6,035 bases of DNA. It comes from Actinomycetota bacterium (lineage in GTDB: Bacteria; Actinomycetota; Actinomycetes; S36-B12). Positions 5,580 to 6,035 of this stretch are shown piece by piece (within the stretch, counting starts at the first letter, position 1; each line of letters begins with the position of its first letter). The DNA is taken from assembly GCA_003506065.1 (NCBI GenBank), contig DNXA01000246.1, forward strand, positions 1 through 6,035. The letters are read 5' to 3'. The position numbers and the translations under genes are program-made. The notes under the pieces are model-generated. The model made no database searches. It was not told where the DNA came from and saw only the letters and a program-made list of their open reading frames with translations.

Positions 5580-6035
5580 TCTCTGCCACCAACTCCGCTC
5601 CCATCCCCACCAGCGGAAGTCCGCCACCTGGATGCGCTGAGCCACCGACGAGAAACAGACCTGGCACAGGCGAGGAGTTTGCAGGTCTTCTGAAGGTCGA
5701 CATCGATCCGCGGCTGGCCATGCCATAGATGGAGCCACCTGGCGCTGCCGTGTCCTGTTCAAGATCGGCAGGCGTCTGAATGTGCTGCCACAGGATCCGG
5801 CTGCGCACATCCATGCCGCGTGCAGCCAATGCAGCCAGCACCTGATTGCCATAGTCGGCTGCCAAGCCAGGTGTCTGCCAGTTGATGGTCCCGACTTCAC
5901 CAGCGGCGCTGTGCCGAGGCGCGTTCACCAGAACGAACCACGATTCATGCTCCGCGTCTGGCCGCATCAGTGGATCATCGGGAACACACGCATAGATCGT
6001 CGGCTCACGCGTCAGTTCGGGACGAGATGAGAAGA
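5557..6035 (-). CDS. CrtI/CrtD-family carotenoid oxidoreductase, C-terminal part (cut by window edge)
   Basis: This is the C-terminal 158 codons of a second FAD-dependent amine-oxidase-fold carotenoid enzyme; the frame stays open to the window edge, so the N-terminal FAD motif is outside. Reading from the edge, PTIYACVPDDP precedes WFVLVNAPRH, a pattern seen in CrtI-type proteins. GGSIYGMASRGSM, then VPGLFLVGGSAHPGGGLPL and GAELVAETI, form the family C-terminus that closes the FAD site. Compared with the window's crtI (TGSGTRPGVGVPMV), the HPGGGLP version is closer to CrtD-, CrtP- or CruO-like carotenoid desaturases/oxygenases than to a plain phytoene desaturase; this is from memory of family motifs, not an alignment. 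The stop (TAG, 5559-5557) lies inside the end of the convergent antiporter gene. It probably belongs to another carotenoid cluster continuing off the right edge. The exact reaction is unknown. Confidence 0.85.
   Translation of the reverse strand, partial: FSSRPELTREPTIYACVPDDPLMRPDAEHESWFVLVNAPRHSAAGEVGTINWQTPGLAADYGNQVLAALAARGMDVRSRILWQHIQTPADLEQDTAAPGGSIYGMASRGSMSTFRRPANSSPVPGLFLVGGSAHPGGGLPLVGMGAELVAETIGRARR

Noticed and set aside
5325..5900. 191-codon minus-strand open frame near the right end
   Set aside because: It overlaps the antiporter end and the CrtI-like gene in another frame, and shows no domain; the CrtI-like frame carries the family motifs.
1..6035. Search for CRISPR repeats, tRNA/rRNA, insertion-sequence ends, phage or defence genes
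   Set aside because: None was seen by eye; almost every base is accounted for by six metabolic, envelope or transport genes and one short promoter region.

Overview
The window looks like chromosomal DNA from a member of the Actinomycetota. The bases are GC-rich by eye. The polyprenyl synthase has the mycobacterial/corynebacterial IdsA-type second motif. A GT-C mannosyltransferase of the MptA/MptB family, which is typical of actinobacteria, lies next to it. The two central genes appear to be read from leaderless promoters with TANNNT -10 boxes, a common actinobacterial arrangement. The genus cannot be named from the sequence.

Layout. Positions 1-3050 hold a minus-strand operon read right to left. 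It runs from a geranylgeranyl/polyprenyl diphosphate synthase (crtE/idsA, 3050-1959), through a 25-base gap, to phytoene desaturase (crtI, 1933-431). A 4-base ATGA overlap then leads into the N-terminal 144 codons of an MptA-like alpha-1,6-mannosyltransferase (434-1, cut by the window edge). A 51-base intergenic region (3051-3101) separates this operon from a plus-strand operon. That operon contains methylenetetrahydrofolate reductase (metF, 3102-3998) and, 6 bases later, a CPA1-type cation/proton antiporter with a C-terminal RCK_C domain (4005-5579). A second CrtI/CrtD-family carotenoid oxidoreductase is on the minus strand (6035-5557). It is truncated at the window edge, and its end overlaps the antiporter end by 23 bases.

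How the genes fit together. CrtE makes the C20 (or longer) prenyl diphosphate, CrtI desaturates phytoene made from it, and the second CrtI-like enzyme probably modifies the carotenoid further. Phytoene synthase and any cyclase are not in the window. The MptA-like enzyme uses polyprenyl-phosphate mannose to build lipomannan/lipoarabinomannan-type cell-envelope mannan, so the minus-strand operon joins prenyl-lipid supply to two envelope uses. The order metF / polyprenyl synthase / mptA with metF divergent resembles the M. tuberculosis block Rv2172c-Rv2173-Rv2174, with crtI placed between the last two. MetF (one-carbon/methionine metabolism) and the antiporter (ion and pH homeostasis) share a transcript but have no obvious common pathway.

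The most notable non-coding signal is in the 51-base divergent region. The same hexamer TAGGCT sits 7-8 bases before each start codon, as the arms of an inverted repeat. I found no mobile element, CRISPR array, RNA gene, or clearly novel multi-gene system. The stretch is nearly fully coding.
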